From: Sinanaerobacter sp. ZZT-01
Lineage (GTDB): Bacteria; Bacillota; Clostridia; Peptostreptococcales; Anaerovoracaceae
Assembly: GCF_035621135.1 (NCBI RefSeq)
Contig: NZ_CP141728.1
Location: 1,488,001-1,552,000, forward strand
Reading direction: 5' to 3'
DNA length: 64,000 nucleotides
Part shown: piece after piece, positions 28,107 to 37,566 of the stretch
Layout: every line of letters starts with the position of its first letter
Numbering within the stretch: the first letter of the stretch is position 1
Notes under the pieces: model-generated
Databases searched by the model: none
Told to the model about the DNA's origin: nothing
The model's input: the letters and a program-made list of their open reading frames with translations, nothing else
Translations under genes and position numbers: made by a program

Positions 28107-30143
28107 ATGAATAGTGTGAATCGAAAAGAGACGCGGAGAAAATCGAAGCGTGTTAAAAAATTTTTTAGCGGGATTTTAGTGCTGCTGATTGCAGTTGGGT
28201 GCGTAAACCTTCCGATGGATGTCTATGCAGCAGATGAAATTGAAATCACATGCAATGATACTTTTCAAGAACCAGGGCAAAGCGTTAGTATAGAAATAAA
28301 AATCAAAAACAACAATACAAAAAAAGAATTTGAATTTGACAAGGCAACTTTGGAGGTTACTGGTGGTGGAGTGTCAGTGGAAGAACTCGATACGAAAGTG
28401 ACGATTCCTTCTGGTGAGGTCCATAAGCTGTCTTTCGATGCGGACATTGATCAGTCTGCATCAGCTGGCGAAAGAGATATGATACTGGTGTTGTATCAGA
28501 ATGATGGGAAGAGGAAAATCTTAGAGGAGACACTTAGTGGATTTTCGGTAGCAGAAAAGTATGCAGCTCCAAGAGCCAGTTATGATGGGAATTATACCAT
28601 CAGTTTTGATGTAAAATGTACGACCAATCATTCAGAAGGTTTGCTTGCTGGGTCTGACAATATTTTAACAGTGCAACTGTTTAATCGAGGAAATACACAT
28701 TTGAAAAATACGGATGTCAGTCTGACTTTGCCGGAAGGAATTACCCCACACAATGCTTCTACCTCTGTGAACGCGGGTTATGTTACTATCGGAAGTAGTT
28801 ATACAGCAAAATTTCCGTTGACTGTCGATTCTAAGATGGAAAGCAAAAACTATCCGATTGAAGTAAATATTTTAGGGGCAGATAGAGAGAATTCTTCTCA
28901 AAACCTGAAAAAAGTATTTTATTTCCCAGTCATTGCAGGAAACAGTACGTATTCAACGGACAATGTTGATATTACAAATGTGTCCATGCCGAACCAGGTG
29001 CTTGGCGGAGAGGATTTTACCCTGTCCTTTGCTGTAAAGAATCAGGGCAGTACAGATGCGAGTGACTTAAAAGTATCGGTAGAAATGCCGGAGGGAATTG
29101 TCAATAAAACAAAGAATGTATTTTCTTTGAAGAAATTAGAGAAAAACGAGACTAAGAATTATAATGTTACAATGGTGTGCCCGGACAAGACAACGGAAAA
29201 ATATTACTCCTTTAAAATCACGGTGGAACCGATGGGTGAGAATAAAGGCAGCTCTATTTCTCAATTTGCGGGGACACTTGTAAAAGGGGTTTCGGGGAGC
29301 TCAAAGACACCGCAGCTCATGGTAGAATCCTATAACTATGGAGGCTCATACGTACAGGCAGGAGATGAATTCATACTGAATTTAGGCATTTACAATACGA
29401 ATAAAAGTCATGATTTACAAAATATAAAGGTGACTGTTTCCTCAGAGGACGGAACTTTTATTCCGGTGCAGAGCAGCAATTCCTTCTATATAGATGGAAT
29501 TAAAGCGAAAGAAAGAATGTCTCACGCTTTACATATGACCACGAAGCAGGATGCGGAACAAAAAACATCTACACTGACGGTTGAAATGAGTTATGAGGAT
29601 TCAGCTGGGAACGCACTGGAAGCAAAAGATGTTATTTCTATTCCAATCATGCAGGAAGCAAGGTTGGTAATTGATGATATCATTGCACCTTCAGAGCTCT
29701 ATGCAGGAATGCAAACAGGCGGATCTGTAAAATTTTATAATATGGGAAAAACCGTTTTAAATAATTTAAGAGTGGATATAAGCGGCGATTTTGATACGAT
29801 GGAATCCAACCTGTATTATGTTGGAAATATGGAAGGCGGAAAGAGCGATTCTTTTGACTATTCTTTTACACCGAGACAACAGGGACCGATGTCCGGTGTC
29901 ATCACGTTTATTTATGAGAATGCGTCCGGTGAAGAAATGAGATTTGAAAAACCGTTTGAGTTTCAGGTCATGGAGGAAATGCCTTTTGACGACATGGAAA
30001 TGATGCCGGAAGAAGAGGTAAAGAAGAAGCCATGGCTTGCAATTGGTATAGCAGCAGCAGCCGTAATTGTAATTGGAGGAGTTATTTTCTGGAGAAGGAG
30101 AAGACGTAAAAAGCTGCATCAGGAGATGGAAATCGATGAATAA
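28107..30143 (+). CDS. Exported NEW3/CARDB-like repeat protein, membrane anchored, ABC exporter accessory
   Basis: A 678-residue protein with an N-terminal signal/anchor (about 18-42, ending in DVYAAD). It has a long extracytoplasmic region of beta-sandwich modules resembling NEW3/CARDB adhesion-like domains (recurring patterns such as SLTLPEGITP and SVEMPEGIVN), then one C-terminal membrane helix (about 645-663) and a basic cytoplasmic tail. Sitting between the ATPase and permease, it probably serves as the extracellular adaptor, in the position taken by MacA-like proteins elsewhere but of a different fold. It overlaps the permease gene by eight bases. Confidence 0.8.
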   Translation: MNSVNRKETRRKSKRVKKFFSGILVLLIAVGCVNLPMDVYAADEIEITCNDTFQEPGQSVSIEIKIKNNNTKKEFEFDKATLEVTGGGVSVEELDTKVTIPSGEVHKLSFDADIDQSASAGERDMILVLYQNDGKRKILEETLSGFSVAEKYAAPRASYDGNYTISFDVKCTTNHSEGLLAGSDNILTVQLFNRGNTHLKNTDVSLTLPEGITPHNASTSVNAGYVTIGSSYTAKFPLTVDSKMESKNYPIEVNILGADRENSSQNLKKVFYFPVIAGNSTYSTDNVDITNVSMPNQVLGGEDFTLSFAVKNQGSTDASDLKVSVEMPEGIVNKTKNVFSLKKLEKNETKNYNVTMVCPDKTTEKYYSFKITVEPMGENKGSSISQFAGTLVKGVSGSSKTPQLMVESYNYGGSYVQAGDEFILNLGIYNTNKSHDLQNIKVTVSSEDGTFIPVQSSNSFYIDGIKAKERMSHALHMTTKQDAEQKTSTLTVEMSYEDSAGNALEAKDVISIPIMQEARLVIDDIIAPSELYAGMQTGGSVKFYNMGKTVLNNLRVDISGDFDTMESNLYYVGNMEGGKSDSFDYSFTPRQQGPMSGVITFIYENASGEEMRFEKPFEFQVMEEMPFDDMEMMPEEEVKKKPWLAIGIAAAAVIVIGGVIFWRRRRRKKLHQEMEIDE

Positions 30144-31473
30144 TTGGGATTTAATCAGCTTATGCGGCAGGAATCTGCTGCGGAGGCGGACCAGAACCTT
30201 GTTAGCTATTATGGGGGTTGTTGTTGGAACGTGTGCGATTGTGGTTATGCTTTCCATCGGGTTTGGCTTGTCTGTCAGCTTTCAGGAAGAAATTGAAAGC
30301 TACGGAAATCTGCATCTAGTAAATGTGCGTACCGGGGGCGGAATGAGCTCCTATGGTGGGACCGGAGATAAAAAACAAGCAGTACTCGACAATAAAACAA
30401 TTGCGGAAATAGAACGGATCAAAGGTGTAGACGCTGCTTCACCAACTATCTCAGAATATCTAACTTTGGTAATCGGCAAATATGTGGCACAGTCAGAAGT
30501 GGTCGGTATTCGTCCGGAAGTGATGCAAAAGTTTGGATATGATGTAGAGGAAGGTCGGCTTTTGCAGCAAGGAGATAAGTATGCCATTGTATTTGGAAAT
30601 CAAATACCGTCGTGGTTTTATAACCCCAAAAAAACACGAGATTATACTTGGGGTGCGGAACCACAGGTCGATGTAATCACTAATAAGTTGATGATTACGG
30701 GGGACTATCAATATGGTCAGAAAAAGCAGAATTCTCCGGATGAGGAAAAAATCACTTATCAAGAATATAAAGCAAAAGGCGTTGGCATTTTAGCGAATCC
30801 AAATGACGAATCAGCCTGGAGTGCTTATATGAGCTTAGAAGGCTTAGAGCAGATTCAAAAAGATTTAAAAAAGGCAAGAAAAGAGAATACAGGTTATCAA
30901 AAAAAAGGATACGATGAAGTGATGGTCTATGTTGGTAATATCAATGATGTGGAGAGTGTGAGTGAGACTATCAGGGGAATGGGATTTCAAACCGACAGTT
31001 TAAATGACTGGTTAAAATCAATGCAAGATACGGCTCGTATGATTCAAGGGATTTTAGGCGGAATCGGTGCAATTTCTCTTTTAGTAGCGGCTCTTGGAAT
31101 CACAAATACTATGATTATGTCGATTTATGAGCGTACTAAGGAAATTGGTGTTATGAAGGTAATCGGTGCAAATCTTAGGGATATTAAAAGGATGTTTCTT
31201 TTAGAAGCGGCAATGATTGGATTTCTTGGAGGCGTGATCGGTTTGATCTTGAGTTATATCCTATCCTTACTCATGAATACGGTGCTCTTGGGAGTAATGA
31301 GTGGAATTTTAGGCAGCATTGGCGGCGGCATGGGATCAACCGTTTCTATTATTCCATGGTGGGTTGCAGCTGGATCTTTAATTTTTTCAACTACAATCGG
31401 CGTTGTTTCCGGATACCACCCAGCTCGCCGTGCCATGAATTTAAGCGCATTGGAAAGTTTGAAGAATGAATAA
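30136..31473 (+). CDS. ABC transporter permease (MacB/FtsX type)
   Basis: A 445-residue permease. It has an N-terminal helix (RTLLAIMGVVVGTCAIVVML), a large extracytoplasmic MacB core domain and three C-terminal helices with the FtsX signature (IYERTKEIGVMKVIGA). I chose the ATG at 30136, which has AGGAGATGG upstream and overlaps the previous stop; an in-frame ATG at 30073 would lie well inside the preceding gene. It forms the exporter with the ATPase at 27337. MacB-type exporters move peptides, lipoproteins or antibiotics; nothing here selects one. Confidence 0.93.
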   Translation: MNNWDLISLCGRNLLRRRTRTLLAIMGVVVGTCAIVVMLSIGFGLSVSFQEEIESYGNLHLVNVRTGGGMSSYGGTGDKKQAVLDNKTIAEIERIKGVDAASPTISEYLTLVIGKYVAQSEVVGIRPEVMQKFGYDVEEGRLLQQGDKYAIVFGNQIPSWFYNPKKTRDYTWGAEPQVDVITNKLMITGDYQYGQKKQNSPDEEKITYQEYKAKGVGILANPNDESAWSAYMSLEGLEQIQKDLKKARKENTGYQKKGYDEVMVYVGNINDVESVSETIRGMGFQTDSLNDWLKSMQDTARMIQGILGGIGAISLLVAALGITNTMIMSIYERTKEIGVMKVIGANLRDIKRMFLLEAAMIGFLGGVIGLILSYILSLLMNTVLLGVMSGILGSIGGGMGSTVSIIPWWVAAGSLIFSTTIGVVSGYHPARRAMNLSALESLKNE

Positions 31474-31516
31474 TAAAAAAATTGATTATAATTAGGAGTA
31501 AAGGTGGTGAGCAAAT

Positions 31517-31963
31517 ATGGAAAAAATAAAACAAAGCATGAATACTTTGGCAAATTTGATTTTTTACTTATGCAGCCTTCTTGAAGGAATCATTTCAATC
31601 ATCATCTTACTGGTTATTGTTATCGAGACGATAGTAATGGTTGATCGGTTTGATGTATTGGATTTTCAAAACTTAGGTTCCGCACAGCTGAATTCTATTT
31701 TAGGCAGTATTCTTTGGCTAGTGATTGGCTTGGAATTTATTAAGATGCTTATGGAGCATTCACATGGAGCAGTTCTTGAAGTTTTATTGTTCGCAGTAGC
31801 CCGCCAGATGATTGTAGAGCATACATCAATGATAGAAAATTTTTTTGCCGTAGCAGCCATTGCGGGGATTTTTGCAATTCGTAAATTTCTGTATAATAAA
31901 GAGGAAGATAAAGAACCGATTTTGGGGAATGAATCGCTTCATTTGAAAACAGAGAAGGAATGA
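31517..31963 (+). CDS. Small membrane protein, PsiE-like
   Basis: A 148-residue protein with four predicted membrane helices. The central part (EFIKMLMEHSHGAVLEVLLFAVARQMIVEH) resembles the PsiE family of phosphate-starvation-induced membrane proteins, whose function is unknown. The start is supported by GGTGG upstream. It lies 43 bases after the exporter permease and may be in its transcript. The family call is tentative. Confidence 0.6.
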   Translation: MEKIKQSMNTLANLIFYLCSLLEGIISIIILLVIVIETIVMVDRFDVLDFQNLGSAQLNSILGSILWLVIGLEFIKMLMEHSHGAVLEVLLFAVARQMIVEHTSMIENFFAVAAIAGIFAIRKFLYNKEEDKEPILGNESLHLKTEKE

Positions 31964-31994
31964 AAGAAGAAGGAATGGAATTGAAAGAATCAGC

Positions 31995-32023
31995 TTGACT
32001 TAAATGAGAATACATAATATAAT
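31995..32023 (+). promoter_or_regulatory. Sigma-A promoter of rplM-rpsI
   Basis: TTGACT, a 17-base spacer and a perfect TATAAT. It predicts a start near 32030 and a leader of about 155 bases before rplM. Confidence 0.85.
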
Positions 32024-32029
32024 ACTCTT

Positions 32030-32185
32030 GCGTTGTGTGAAAAACACATTAGATCGTGTAAGAAGCCCTTTTACCGGGGGTTTTTAACATAAGGTGCAGG
32101 CTGGGTTACCGGCCGTGGCCGAAACGTTATTGCAGTGAAACCGAACACGATTGTTTGGACAATCTCAGTAGGTAAGGAGGTAAAA
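32030..32185 (+). promoter_or_regulatory. Structured leader RNA of rplM-rpsI, likely ribosomal-protein autoregulatory
   Basis: The leader holds four hairpins: TGTGT/ACACA; AAGCCC with GGGTTT followed by a T-run (terminator-like, around 32060-32090); GGCTGG-GTTA-CCGGCC (about 32099-32114); and GATTGT-TTGG-ACAATC (about 32149-32164), close to the AAGGAGG site. L13 is known to be controlled through its leader in Firmicutes. The position fits, but I cannot confirm the specific Rfam class by eye. Confidence 0.5.
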
Positions 32186-32614
32186 ATGAAGTCATTTATT
32201 GCGAAGCCTCAGGAAGTAGAAAGAAAGTGGTATGTTATCGATGCAGAGGGAAAAACACTCGGTCGTCTAGCCACAGAAATTGCTTCTATTTTGAGAGGTA
32301 AGAGAAAACCGATTTATACACCGCATGTTGATACAGGTGATTATGTCATCGTTGTCAATGCGGAAAAAGTAGAGGTTACTGGAAAGAAAAGAAAAGAGAA
32401 AATTTATAAAAGACATACGGGATTCCCGGGTGGTCTTCGTGAATTAACTTTTGAAAAGTTGCAGGCTAGAAAGCCGGAAGAAATTATTCGCCATGCAGTG
32501 AAGGGCATGATGCCTAAAGGACCTCTTGGACGTGAAATGTACAAGAAACTTAAGGTATATGCAGGCCCAGAGCATAACCATGCAGCACAAAAACCAGAAA
32601 TTTGGAATTATTAA
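32186..32614 (+). CDS. rplM: 50S ribosomal protein L13
   Basis: A core 50S assembly protein. Starting at 32186 (AAGGAGG seven bases upstream) gives 142 residues, the normal length; a GTG at 32135 would lie inside the structured leader. Conserved blocks: [37 protein letters not shown] and [10 protein letters not shown]. It is co-transcribed with rpsI, the usual pairing. Confidence 0.97.
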   Translation: MKSFIAKPQEVERKWYVIDAEGKTLGRLATEIASILRGKRKPIYTPHVDTGDYVIVVNAEKVEVTGKKRKEKIYKRHTGFPGGLRELTFEKLQARKPEEIIRHAVKGMMPKGPLGREMYKKLKVYAGPEHNHAAQKPEIWNY

Positions 32615-32632
32615 TAAAGGGAGGAATCAGAA

Positions 32633-33025
32633 ATGGCAAAAATGCAGTACTGCGGAACAGGCAGAAGAAAATCATCTGTTGCTAGAGTTCGATTGATCCC
32701 TGGCAAAGGAACCATTACAGTAAACAAAAAACCTCTTGAAGATTATTTCGGTATGGAAATTGTTAAGAGAGAAGTAAGAAGACCTTTAGAGGTTGCTGGT
32801 GTTGAAGGCCAGTTTGATATTATTGCAACAGTAAGAGGCGGCGGATTTACCGGTCAGGCAGGTGCTTTAAGACATGGAGTATCGAGAGCCCTTTGTGTAG
32901 CAGATATTGCACACAGACCTGCTTTAAAAGCTGCAGGCTTTTTAACTAGAGACCCAAGAATGAAGGAAAGAAAGAAATACGGACTCAAGAAAGCAAGAAA
33001 AGCTTCTCAGTTCAGCAAACGTTAA
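32633..33025 (+). CDS. rpsI: 30S ribosomal protein S9
   Basis: The 130-residue S9, with the conserved [16 protein letters not shown] start, [14 protein letters not shown] and the basic tail ending QFSKR that reaches the P-site tRNA. It starts 18 bases after rplM with GGGAGG. Confidence 0.97.
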   Translation: MAKMQYCGTGRRKSSVARVRLIPGKGTITVNKKPLEDYFGMEIVKREVRRPLEVAGVEGQFDIIATVRGGGFTGQAGALRHGVSRALCVADIAHRPALKAAGFLTRDPRMKERKKYGLKKARKASQFSKR

Positions 33026-33038
33026 TTTGTTTCCATAT

Positions 33039-33067
33039 GGCGATCGTATTTACGGTCGCCTTTTTTT
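33039..33067 (+). terminator. Rho-independent terminator of rplM-rpsI
   Basis: GGCGATCGT pairs with ACGGTCGCC (one G-U pair) around ATTT, followed by seven T. Confidence 0.94.
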
Positions 33068-33188
33068 ATCTAATAGAAAATAAAACTCATTTCCATTAAA
33101 TATTAACAAGCGTTAAGACATGGTATGAGTATATTGATAACGTAAATCTCTTGAGGAAATTTATTTGAGTGATTTGCTTTAATGATGA

Positions 33189-34073
33189 ATGACATTTTAT
33201 TATAGATTGATTCCTTTAATAATTAGTATTTTTACTTTTGCTTGCGAGGAAGGAAAGAAAATTAGTAAGATGAATGAAGATATTCAGAGAGAATTAAAAG
33301 CAGTGGAGAAAATAGGGAATCAAATAGCGAGAAAATTTATCCTCCAAAAATTTGTGCTCCTATTTGTTGCATTATTTGCAATTTTAACCAGTATTAAGCT
33401 CTACAGTGTGCAGGTATATCTGCTTGTTGAGCTTGTAATACTTTGGCTTGTTTTACGATTTATAAGAAAAAATCAAATAAAATTTCAAACCGCACTGTAT
33501 GAAAAATGTGATCCATATCTGCAATTTACCGTTATTGATTACTATAAAAATCATTGGAGAATTATTCCTAAGAATGTTAAGAATCAATTGCTGATTGCGA
33601 TGGCACAGTGCATGCTGCTGGCAGGGGAGCCGCAAGAGGCGATTTCGATTTCAAATAAAATTGAGAACCCTTCTCGTATGAGAGTTGCATATCAGGCGAT
33701 TTATTATAATAATCTTTTGAATGCTTACGGGCAATTTTGCTGGGACAGCAAAAGATTTGATTTGGTTAATGAAATAAAAAAATTAAAAGAACGTTGTAGA
33801 AAAAAAGATGCAATGTATTTAGACGTGATTCTACGATTAGAAGAACTCCATATGCATCGAGCGAATCTCGACCTGGATTTTGTAAAAAAATATTTTGAAA
33901 AAAATCCGGCACAGCATCAATTTCAAAAAGTAGCCATGCATTATTACATCGCTGAGATATTACTGAAAAGCGGGAAGAAAGAAGAAGCAGAAGAGTCTAT
34001 TTCATTTGTTAGGGAATATGGAAATAAACTTTATTATAAAAAAGAACTGGTAAAATTAATACAAAGGGTATAG
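33189..34073 (+). CDS. Membrane protein of unknown function with TPR-like C-terminus
   Basis: A protein of up to 294 residues. A hydrophilic N-terminus is followed by two membrane helices (about 55-92) and a cytoplasmic helical domain rich in Leu, Lys and Glu (about 105-290) that looks like degenerate TPR repeats. I do not recognise the family. The start is uncertain: 33189 has no ribosome binding site, while the ATG at 33270 has a distant AGGAAGGAAAG and gives a cleaner cytoplasmic N-terminus. It stands alone between rpsI and the glyoxalase gene. Confidence 0.65.
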   Translation: MTFYYRLIPLIISIFTFACEEGKKISKMNEDIQRELKAVEKIGNQIARKFILQKFVLLFVALFAILTSIKLYSVQVYLLVELVILWLVLRFIRKNQIKFQTALYEKCDPYLQFTVIDYYKNHWRIIPKNVKNQLLIAMAQCMLLAGEPQEAISISNKIENPSRMRVAYQAIYYNNLLNAYGQFCWDSKRFDLVNEIKKLKERCRKKDAMYLDVILRLEELHMHRANLDLDFVKKYFEKNPAQHQFQKVAMHYYIAEILLKSGKKEEAEESISFVREYGNKLYYKKELVKLIQRV

Positions 34074-34105
34074 AATAAAAAAGTTACAGATAGGAGGAAA
34101 TGAAT

Positions 34106-34474
34106 ATGAAATTTGCATTGACTCACAATTGCATAAATGTATTGGACTTGGAACGTTCTATGCGATTTTACGAACAAGCTTTAGATATGAAAGAAGTTAG
34201 AAGGCTTACGGATGAGGAAGGAAATTATATCCTATCGTTTATTGCCAATGAAAATGCGACGCATCAGATTGAGCTTACATGGCTGAAAGAGCGTACAGAG
34301 CCGTATAACCTTGGAGATAATGAAATCCATATGGGACTTGTGACCGATGATTATGAAGCCGCTTTAGCGAAGCATAAAGCAATGGGTGTGGTGTGTTTTG
34401 AGAATACGAAGTTCGGGGTTTATTTTATTGAAGACCCGGACGGATATTGGATCGAAATCGTACCGCAGCGTTAA
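34106..34474 (+). CDS. VOC family protein, probable lactoylglutathione lyase/glyoxalase I
   Basis: A 122-residue single-domain vicinal-oxygen-chelate enzyme. The metal-ligand pattern of glyoxalase I (His, Glu, His, Glu) is visible in ALTHNC, QIELTW, EIHMGL and WIEIVP. The start at 34106 has GGAGG eight bases upstream; the ATG at 34100 is only two bases from it. Typical substrates are hemithioacetals of methylglyoxal. The low-molecular-weight thiol in this organism is unknown, so the exact reaction is inferred. Confidence 0.87.
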   Translation: MKFALTHNCINVLDLERSMRFYEQALDMKEVRRLTDEEGNYILSFIANENATHQIELTWLKERTEPYNLGDNEIHMGLVTDDYEAALAKHKAMGVVCFENTKFGVYFIEDPDGYWIEIVPQR

Positions 34475-34480
34475 AAGACT

Positions 34481-34514
34481 AAAAAATGCAGTGAATGTTT
34501 CACTGCATTTTTTT
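34481..34514. terminator. Bidirectional terminator between the glyoxalase gene and the mrp operon
   Basis: AAAAAATGCAGTGAA and its exact complement form a 15-base stem with a three-base loop, flanked by A and T runs, so it can end transcripts from both convergent sides. The mrpG stop codon lies within it. Confidence 0.93.
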
Positions 34515-34859
34515 ATTCCATTTCTCCAGTTCATCCACCATACTCTCTTTCCACATTGGAATACCGCTGCGGTAAGATGCTTTGACCATCATATGAGAGC
34601 CAAGCGGTACTGTAATGATAAGAAAAACAATAGCTAAAATTCCTTTTAGAGAAAAGCCTAAATCGGTATAATAAAGGAAAAGAATATAGGCGACAATTAA
34701 ATTGAAGATACCAAGAGTAACTGGCTTTGAAAGTGCCTGCATACGGCAATAAATATCCGGAAAACGTAAGAGACCCACACTGCCTCCAAAACAAAATACG
34801 GCACCGACAATAAGAAAGGCACAGATAAGAAACTGCCAAAAAATATCATACATTTGCAT
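34500..34859 (-). CDS. mrpG: Mrp antiporter subunit G
   Basis: The last gene of the Mrp operon. A 119-residue protein with three membrane helices and the MnhG/MrpG motif GSVGLLRFPDIYCRMQALSKPVTLG. It is a small subunit needed for the assembly of the multi-subunit Na+(K+)/H+ antiporter. It starts two bases after mrpF. Confidence 0.94.
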   Translation of the reverse strand: MQMYDIFWQFLICAFLIVGAVFCFGGSVGLLRFPDIYCRMQALSKPVTLGIFNLIVAYILFLYYTDLGFSLKGILAIVFLIITVPLGSHMMVKASYRSGIPMWKESMVDELEKWNKKMQ

Positions 34860-34861
34860 TG

Positions 34862-35233
34862 TTAAAGATCCTCTCCTTTTTTTCTAGTATATTTGATTTC
34901 ATCCTGTGTTTTAGGTTTTTGAGGGTATTTTTTCAATGGATAAAGAACATCCCCTTTTTGCATATATTTACTCCAAACGACCATTGCGACAAAGCCTAGA
35001 ATGGATAAAATCAAAACAGCATCCATATAATAGGCAGTGCCATGCTTAAAAGCATAGAGGATAATGAGTGCCAGTGTTTGGGTGCTTAGCGCATCCAAGC
35101 CGACGACACGGTCTGCAAGCGTTTTACCTGTGACGACTGTAAGTAAATTAATGACCAAAGATATAGAGATAAAAATCAATACAATATTGACCACAAGATT
35201 AATGATTGGATAGTCATGCAAAAAATTAATCAT
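34862..35233 (-). CDS. mrpF: Mrp antiporter subunit F
   Basis: A three-helix MnhF/MrpF protein with the conserved LADRVVGLDALS motif. At 123 residues it is longer than the usual 90-95, because of a basic cytoplasmic tail (about 90-123). It overlaps mrpE by eight bases, so translation is coupled. Confidence 0.93.
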   Translation of the reverse strand: MINFLHDYPIINLVVNIVLIFISISLVINLLTVVTGKTLADRVVGLDALSTQTLALIILYAFKHGTAYYMDAVLILSILGFVAMVVWSKYMQKGDVLYPLKKYPQKPKTQDEIKYTRKKGEDL

Positions 35234-35708
35234 AGCCGACGACCTCCTTGATTCGATTTACAAACTCTTTTTCGATGTGGGCTAGAACCTTTGGTGCATC
35301 GGCACAGTCTAGCATATGAACATATAAAATATTGCCTTCTGGGGCAATCTCTACGGTTAAAGTTCCCGGGGTCAGTGTAATCATATTTGCAAGAAGTACA
35401 ATTTCAAAATTACTTCGCAAATCGATGTGAAGTGCTACAATTCCCGGATTTAAATGCGACAAAGGAAGGCAGACATACCGAAGTACAGAAAGATTTGCAA
35501 CGATTACCTCTTTACAAAAAACGAAAAAAAGTATGAAAGCTCTCCATATTCTTCTAAGATAAAACTGCTTGTGTGCTTGCGAATAAAAAACAGATAAGAA
35601 AAATGCACCCAGTAAATACCCAAAAAGAAAGCTTGCGATGGAAGGAGAATCACTGAGAAATAACCATATACCTGCCAGACCTAAATTTAATACGATTTGA
35701 GTTGCCAT
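35226..35708 (-). CDS. mrpE: Mrp antiporter subunit E
   Basis: A 160-residue MnhE/MrpE protein. It has N-terminal membrane helices followed by a cytoplasmic domain with the family motifs ANMITLTPGTLTVEI and LYVHMLD. It starts eight bases after mrpD and overlaps mrpF. Confidence 0.94.
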   Translation of the reverse strand: MATQIVLNLGLAGIWLFLSDSPSIASFLFGYLLGAFFLSVFYSQAHKQFYLRRIWRAFILFFVFCKEVIVANLSVLRYVCLPLSHLNPGIVALHIDLRSNFEIVLLANMITLTPGTLTVEIAPEGNILYVHMLDCADAPKVLAHIEKEFVNRIKEVVGYD

Positions 35709-35716
35709 TTTACCTC

Positions 35717-37216
35717 CTATCTGCCTCCAATAGTATTTAATACCGCATCGATATACGTCTGCGGTGTCATAAGCTGCTCAGAAGCTTCGGTGCAAAGAGA
35801 AAGAATTGGTTGTGCAAAAATACCCAAAAGAAGAGAGATACCTGCGAGAAGAAAGCATGGAATCAGTGCATTTTTATATTGAAAACCAGCAGCAGGGACA
35901 TATTCACGCGGAGCTCTTCCCCAAAATACATATAGAAATAATTTTATCATTGAAAATAATGTGAATACGCCAGCACCGATTGCACAGGTGAGTGCCCAAT
36001 AATTTTGCTGGTTTGCAGCAGATAAAGCGATCATATATTTTGCAAAGAAACCGGATAAGGGAGGAACGCCGGAAAGTGACATTGCAACGATAAAAAAGGT
36101 CCAACCAAGCGCAGGATGTGTTGCAAGCAAACCCCCCATCTTTTTTAAATCTCGTGTCCCGGTGATTTTTTCAGTAATCCCTGCAGTTAGAAATAAGCAG
36201 CCTTTTACAACACCGTGATGAAAGATAAAATAGATGGAAGCGCTAATCGATGAAACACTGAAAAGACCAAGACCTAATATAACATAGCCTATCTGCGATA
36301 TACTATGATAGGCCAATATGCTTTTATAATTCATTTGACTTACAGCTCCGAATACGCCAAGGAATATAGATAAAATGGCTAATACGGTAAGAATGAGATG
36401 CGTGTGTGCAGTATCGCCGATGAAAATTAAAGTAAAGGTCCGGATCATTGCATAAGCGCCAACTTTAATTACAAGGCCGGAAAAGATAGAGCTTACAGAA
36501 GCGGTTGCAACTGTATGTACTTTTGGGAGCCAAAAGTACAGAGGAAACATAGCAGCTTTAATGCCGAATACTGTTATAAGTAGCATAGCAACAACTGTGA
36601 AATAACCTTGATTTTCGACCATACTTGCTTTTTGAGCGGCATCTGCCATATTCATCGTTCCAAGCATTGCATAAAGAACGCCAAGTGCGATCAAAAATAC
36701 TGTAGATGAAACGATATTAATCAAAAGATATTTAAAGGTTTCACGGAGTTGTGCTTTGGATGCACCGTGAACCAAGAGCGCATAAGACGACAAGAGCATA
36801 ATCTCAAAGAATACAAATAAGTTAAATAAATCTCCTGTTAGAAAAATACCATGAATACCCATCATTAAAAATTGCCAGAGCACATAAAAATCGTGTTTTT
36901 CACGCTCGACACCAATGGTTTCGAAGCTGAAGAGAAGCCCTGTAAAAAATAATAAGCTGCTCAGGCAAAGCAAAATGACAGAGAACAAGTCTGCAACGAA
37001 AACAATACCAAAGGGAGGAGACCAGCCGCCGGCACAGAAAATCAATATTCCCTCTGTACGAACTTGAACGAGTAAGAATACAGACAGGACAATCATTAAC
37101 GTGCAGCTGATAAAGCTGAATAAACGTTGTGCGAGTACATTTTTTCGAAAGAATAACAAAAGAATCCCGCTTATCAGAGGAATTAGAACCGGAAGCAAAG
37201 GAAGGTTAGTGCTCAT
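35717..37216 (-). CDS. mrpD: Mrp antiporter subunit D (NuoM/NuoN-like)
   Basis: A 499-residue proton-channel-like subunit homologous to complex I antiporter subunits, with about 14 helices. The conserved parts are FFEIMLLSSYALLVHG (the key Glu on the fifth helix), FPLYFWLPKVHTVA (Lys region) and KSILAYHSISQIGYV. It overlaps mrpC by 11 bases. With MrpA it forms the ion-translocating core. Confidence 0.95.
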   Translation of the reverse strand: MSTNLPLLPVLIPLISGILLLFFRKNVLAQRLFSFISCTLMIVLSVFLLVQVRTEGILIFCAGGWSPPFGIVFVADLFSVILLCLSSLLFFTGLLFSFETIGVEREKHDFYVLWQFLMMGIHGIFLTGDLFNLFVFFEIMLLSSYALLVHGASKAQLRETFKYLLINIVSSTVFLIALGVLYAMLGTMNMADAAQKASMVENQGYFTVVAMLLITVFGIKAAMFPLYFWLPKVHTVATASVSSIFSGLVIKVGAYAMIRTFTLIFIGDTAHTHLILTVLAILSIFLGVFGAVSQMNYKSILAYHSISQIGYVILGLGLFSVSSISASIYFIFHHGVVKGCLFLTAGITEKITGTRDLKKMGGLLATHPALGWTFFIVAMSLSGVPPLSGFFAKYMIALSAANQQNYWALTCAIGAGVFTLFSMIKLFLYVFWGRAPREYVPAAGFQYKNALIPCFLLAGISLLLGIFAQPILSLCTEASEQLMTPQTYIDAVLNTIGGR

Positions 37217-37553
37217 CGTTATGCTCCTTTCCTAAAAGATCATCTACATCATCACTTTCCATTTCCTGATATGTGCGGTAAGCAAGAACCAAACAAAATG
37301 CAGTGGTTGCAAAGCTGATAACAATGGCTGTTAAAATCATTGCCTGTGGCAATGGGTCTGTGTATATGGCAGAAAGCCTTCCTAAAATAGGAGATTCTCC
37401 CCTCTGAAGTTTTCCGGAGGTCATCAAAAATAATAAAGTTCCATTCGAGAGCAATGAGGTACCAAAGACAATGCGAAGAAGTCTCCTTGAAAGTATCATA
37501 TAAGTACCAGCAGAAAATAATATCCCAATCAATAAAGCAATCAGTAATTCCAT
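37206..37553 (-). CDS. mrpC: Mrp antiporter subunit C (NuoK-like)
   Basis: A 115-residue three-helix protein homologous to NuoK. The start at 37553 is set by AAGGAG seven bases upstream; the frame is open further upstream, but that part runs into mrpA. Motifs: LLSNGTLLFLM and DPLPQAMILTAIVISFATTAF. It lies 13 bases after the mrpA stop. Confidence 0.94.
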   Translation of the reverse strand: MELLIALLIGILFSAGTYMILSRRLLRIVFGTSLLSNGTLLFLMTSGKLQRGESPILGRLSAIYTDPLPQAMILTAIVISFATTAFCLVLAYRTYQEMESDDVDDLLGKEHNDEH

Positions 37554-37566
37554 AAGAGTCTCCTTT

